From: Lachnospiraceae bacterium | GTDB taxonomy: Bacteria > Bacillota > Clostridia > Lachnospirales > Lachnospiraceae | NCBI GenBank assembly: GCA_017480445.1 | Contig: JAFVAO010000062.1 | Span: 29,557-93,556 of the forward strand | Length of the DNA stretch: 64,000 bases | Direction of reading: 5' to 3' | In this document: in pieces, positions 61,702-64,000 of the stretch | Layout of the letters: every line of letters starts with the position of its first letter | Position numbering within the stretch: the first letter of the stretch is position 1 | Translations under genes and position numbers: made by a program | Notes under the pieces: generated by a model | The model's database searches: none | What the model was told of the DNA's origin: nothing | What the model saw: the letters and a program-made list of their open reading frames with translations, nothing else

Positions 61702-63171
61702 TCATATCTTCTCGTCGTCCGCATATCTCGCAAACGCAATATATCCGCGATATGCTTCATAAATATCCGCTTTGCTGGTTGCTTCCCAAGGCGCATGCAT
61801 GTTGAGCACCGCCACGCCGCTGTCGATCACGTTCATGCCGTAGAGCGCCAGAATATACGCGATGGTACCGCCGCCGCCCAGATCCACTTTCCCAAGCTCC
61901 GCCGTCTGAAAATTGATCTTCTCATCCGCAAAAACATTACGGATATGTGCGATATACTCCGCATTGGCATCATTGGAACCGGACTTTCCTCTGGCGCCGG
62001 TGAACTTGTTGAACACCATGCCGCCGCCCAGGTATGCCACATTCTTCTTGTCAAAACTGGAAGCATAGCTGGGATCATAAGCGCTGCTCACATCGGAGGA
62101 CAGCATACAGCTGTGCGCCAGACATCTGCGCAGCGCCAGCTCGCTGTATTCCCCGCGCAGGTTCATGACCTCCGCCACCGCATTCTCAAAGAACCGGGAC
62201 TGCATGCCCGTAGCGCCCACAGAGCCGATCTCCTCCTTGTCCACCAGTATGCAGCAGACCGTGCGATCCGTTTTTTTCAGGTCAAGCATGGCCTGCAGCG
62301 AGGTGTACGCACAGACTCTGTCGTCCTGTCCGTAAGCAAGAATCATGCTGCGGTCAAAACCGGCTTCTCTGGCCTTGCCGGCAGGCACCACCTCCAGCTC
62401 TGCGGAGATAAAGTCCTCTTCCTCCATGTCGTAATTGTCCTTCAGAATTTTCAAAATACCGGCTTTCACGGCATCCTTACCTGCGCCATCCTTGTCCTTC
62501 TTTTTGCCGGACTTACTGTCAGCGTCGATCTTTTCCGCTTTCTCCGATTTCTTCTTATCGATTATCAGGGGCTTATTCCCGACGATGATATCCAGCGCTT
62601 CGCCCTCGATCACCTTGGCCGCCTTCTTCTCCAGCTGCTCTGCTGCGAGATGGATCAACAGATCAGACACAAAGAACACCGGATCATCCTCATTCTCGCC
62701 CACATTCAACTCGATGGTCGTACCGTCCTTTTTCACCACCACACCGTGAATCGCCAGAGGGATCGTCACCCACTGATACTTTTTTACGCCGCCGTAGTAA
62801 TGCGTATCCAGATAGGCAAAACCGCCGTCCTCATACAGAGGATTCTGCTTGATGTCCATCCTGGGACTGTCGATGTGCGCTCCGAGGATATTCATGCCGT
62901 TTTCCATGGGTTTCTGCCCAATTTGGAACAACGCCACGGACTTGTTCATCCACACGCTGTAAACCTTGTCCCCGGGTTTCAACGTTGCATTCTCCTTTAA
63001 CAGCACATTTAGCTCTCTGTATCCCGCAGCCTCCACCGTATTCACGATGGTGTCCACGCATTCTCTCTCCGTCTTGCCGTTGTCCAAAAACTCCCGATAG
63101 CCTTCGCAGAGCTTCTCCAACGCCTTGAGCTGCTTCGCGTCATAGGTCTCCCAGGTATTCTTTTTTTCCAT
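61702..63171 (-). CDS. M18 family aminopeptidase
   Basis: A 489-aa zinc exopeptidase. Metal and catalytic residues are in ILGAHIDSPRMDI, LAYGQDDRVCAY, VDKEEIGSVGATG and, near the end, AVLNMHAPWEATSKADIYEAY, all matching the M18 (aspartyl aminopeptidase) family. A Lys/Asp-rich insertion at about 210-235 (KSEKAEKIDADSKSGKKKDK) looks like a surface loop peculiar to this group. The protein is cytoplasmic; the natural substrate is uncertain, since Firmicutes members prefer various N-terminal residues. A GTGGAA ribosome site precedes the ATG. Confidence 0.94.
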   Translation of the reverse strand: MEKKNTWETYDAKQLKALEKLCEGYREFLDNGKTERECVDTIVNTVEAAGYRELNVLLKENATLKPGDKVYSVWMNKSVALFQIGQKPMENGMNILGAHIDSPRMDIKQNPLYEDGGFAYLDTHYYGGVKKYQWVTIPLAIHGVVVKKDGTTIELNVGENEDDPVFFVSDLLIHLAAEQLEKKAAKVIEGEALDIIVGNKPLIIDKKKSEKAEKIDADSKSGKKKDKDGAGKDAVKAGILKILKDNYDMEEEDFISAELEVVPAGKAREAGFDRSMILAYGQDDRVCAYTSLQAMLDLKKTDRTVCCILVDKEEIGSVGATGMQSRFFENAVAEVMNLRGEYSELALRRCLAHSCMLSSDVSSAYDPSYASSFDKKNVAYLGGGMVFNKFTGARGKSGSNDANAEYIAHIRNVFADEKINFQTAELGKVDLGGGGTIAYILALYGMNVIDSGVAVLNMHAPWEATSKADIYEAYRGYIAFARYADDEKI

Positions 63172-63276
63172 TTCGACATTCCACCCTTCTTTTCTGTTCT
63201 ACCCTTTGATTCATAGTTTTCCCCAAAAGTCATGTTTCCCTCATCGGTATTTGGGTAAACGTGGTATCCTTTTCGT

Positions 63277-64000
63277 TTACTGTCTCAGCTCGATTCCCAT
63301 CTGCTCCAGACCGTTCAGGATCTTCTTCATGGCAGCGGACACATCCGCCTCCTCCAGCGTTCTGTCCTTCGCGCGGAAGGTGATGGAATAAGCCACAGAC
63401 TTATAGCCTTCCTTGATCTGGCTGCCCTCGTAGATATCAAACAGGGAATAGCTCTCAAGGATCTTGCCACCGCGCTGCGCGATCAACTGCTCGATCTGTC
63501 CCACGAGGATATTCTTGGGCACGACCATACTGATGTCACGGCTCACCGCCGGGAATCTCGCAATGCCTTCATATTTTCTGTCAAACGTAGCCAGCGGTAC
63601 GATCACAGGCATATCCAGCACCGCCACATACACCTTGGTGCCGATATCATAATTGTCGCACACCTGCGGATGCACCTCTCCCAAGAAGCCCAGCTGCTGC
63701 CCCTGATAAGAGATCAGCGCCTGACGTCCCGGATGCAGGAACGGCTTGCCCGCCTTGGGATCATACTCCTTCTTGTCACGCAGTCCGATGCTCTCCAGGA
63801 ATTCCTCGACCACACCCTTCATGGTGTAGAAATCGCCGTCCCCATAGAAGCCTAACGTAAACTGCATTCTCTCGTCGGGAAGCTCCGTCACAGGCTGGCT
63901 CTTCGGCAGATAAATATTGCCGAGCTCATATAATTTCACATTCTTGTTCCGTCTGTTATAGTTGGTCGCAAGGCTGGTCAGCATTCCGTTCAAAGAAATG
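63277..64000 (-). CDS. pheT: Phenylalanyl-tRNA synthetase beta subunit (partial, C-terminal part)
   Basis: About 241 residues run from the window edge to a TAA at 63279-63277. They cover the end of the catalytic-like core (LATNYNRRNKNVKLYELGNIYLP, GFLGEVHPQVCDNYDIG) and the C-terminal anticodon-binding FDX-ACB domain (YEGIARFPAVSRDISMVVP, SLFDIYEGSQIKEGYKSVAYSITF). PheT forms the alpha2-beta2 enzyme with PheS, whose gene would lie beyond the window. A 7-bp hairpin (GTAAACG/CGTTTAC, 63255-63280) overlaps the stop. Confidence 0.95.
   Translation of the reverse strand, partial: ISLNGMLTSLATNYNRRNKNVKLYELGNIYLPKSQPVTELPDERMQFTLGFYGDGDFYTMKGVVEEFLESIGLRDKKEYDPKAGKPFLHPGRQALISYQGQQLGFLGEVHPQVCDNYDIGTKVYVAVLDMPVIVPLATFDRKYEGIARFPAVSRDISMVVPKNILVGQIEQLIAQRGGKILESYSLFDIYEGSQIKEGYKSVAYSITFRAKDRTLEEADVSAAMKKILNGLEQMGIELRQ

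Overview
The window looks like chromosomal DNA of an endospore-forming member of the Clostridia, most likely a gut-type Lachnospiraceae relative. This rests on the gene content (YqfC/YqfD, SpoIIIE/FtsK, a LysM-GH18 spore-type hydrolase, a Re-type citrate synthase next to an NADP isocitrate dehydrogenase region, NfnAB, BspA-type leucine-rich-repeat surface proteins) and on Gram-positive expression signals (AGGAGG ribosome sites, TTGACA-17-TATAAT-like promoters). No 16S or other species marker is present, so the species cannot be named. Nearly all genes lie on the minus strand; the plus-strand exceptions are the ABC-F gene, a three-gene cluster at 51.5-52.7 kb and tyrA. No RNA gene, insertion sequence, prophage or CRISPR array was seen, and no gene-free gap exceeds 300 bases.

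Layout. 0-3.4 kb: the end of a Na+/Ca2+ antiporter-like gene preceded by two tiny membrane-protein genes, a small secreted or membrane protein, a BaiN/HI0933-like flavoprotein and a BofC-like membrane protein. 3.4-9.5 kb: SpoVB-like flippase, ybeY, phoH, yqfD, yqfC and a pyrimidine-nucleoside phosphorylase. 9.5-12.5 kb: spore-type GH18 hydrolase, endonuclease III, rlmH. 12.5-18.8 kb: a redox and one-carbon block (fhs, folD, a zinc-ribbon/TPR membrane protein, nfnA, nfnB). 18.8-27.2 kb: ftsK/spoIIIE, tepA, a membrane protein with a GT2 glycosyltransferase, metY, yebC. 27.3-33.5 kb: CNNM/CBS transporter, mazF, alr, nnrE/D, a coiled-coil protein and rex. 33.5-37.3 kb: ABC-F ATPase and a HEAT-like accessory protein. 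37.4-43.9 kb: icd, a copA/csoR copper operon, and a Re-citrate-synthase/GntR operon. 43.9-51.3 kb: class B sortase with two BspA-like surface proteins. 51.5-52.7 kb: a plus-strand cluster with sporulation-type promoters. 52.8-64 kb: leuS, a PocR-MCP sensor, an EF-G paralogue, tyrA, vanZ-like, PilZ, queA, M18 aminopeptidase and the end of pheT.

How the genes fit together. Several transcription units carry readable control logic. The csoR promoter is covered by two CsoR-type palindromes. The citrate-synthase promoter overlaps a 24-bp perfect palindrome with a GntR/FadR-like core, and the operon ends in a GntR gene. The rex promoter has a Rex-like site between -35 and -10. The copA frame keeps a strong internal ribosome site and ATG in front of its C-terminal CopZ-like domain.

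The best candidates for under-described biology are (i) the 51.4-52.7 kb cluster encoding a tandem-repeat Asn/Gly/Cys-rich hydrophobic protein behind a SigK-like promoter plus two unknown proteins behind a SigE-like promoter, (ii) the self-contained sortase B / TPKTG surface-protein locus, and (iii) the internal CopZ translation start.
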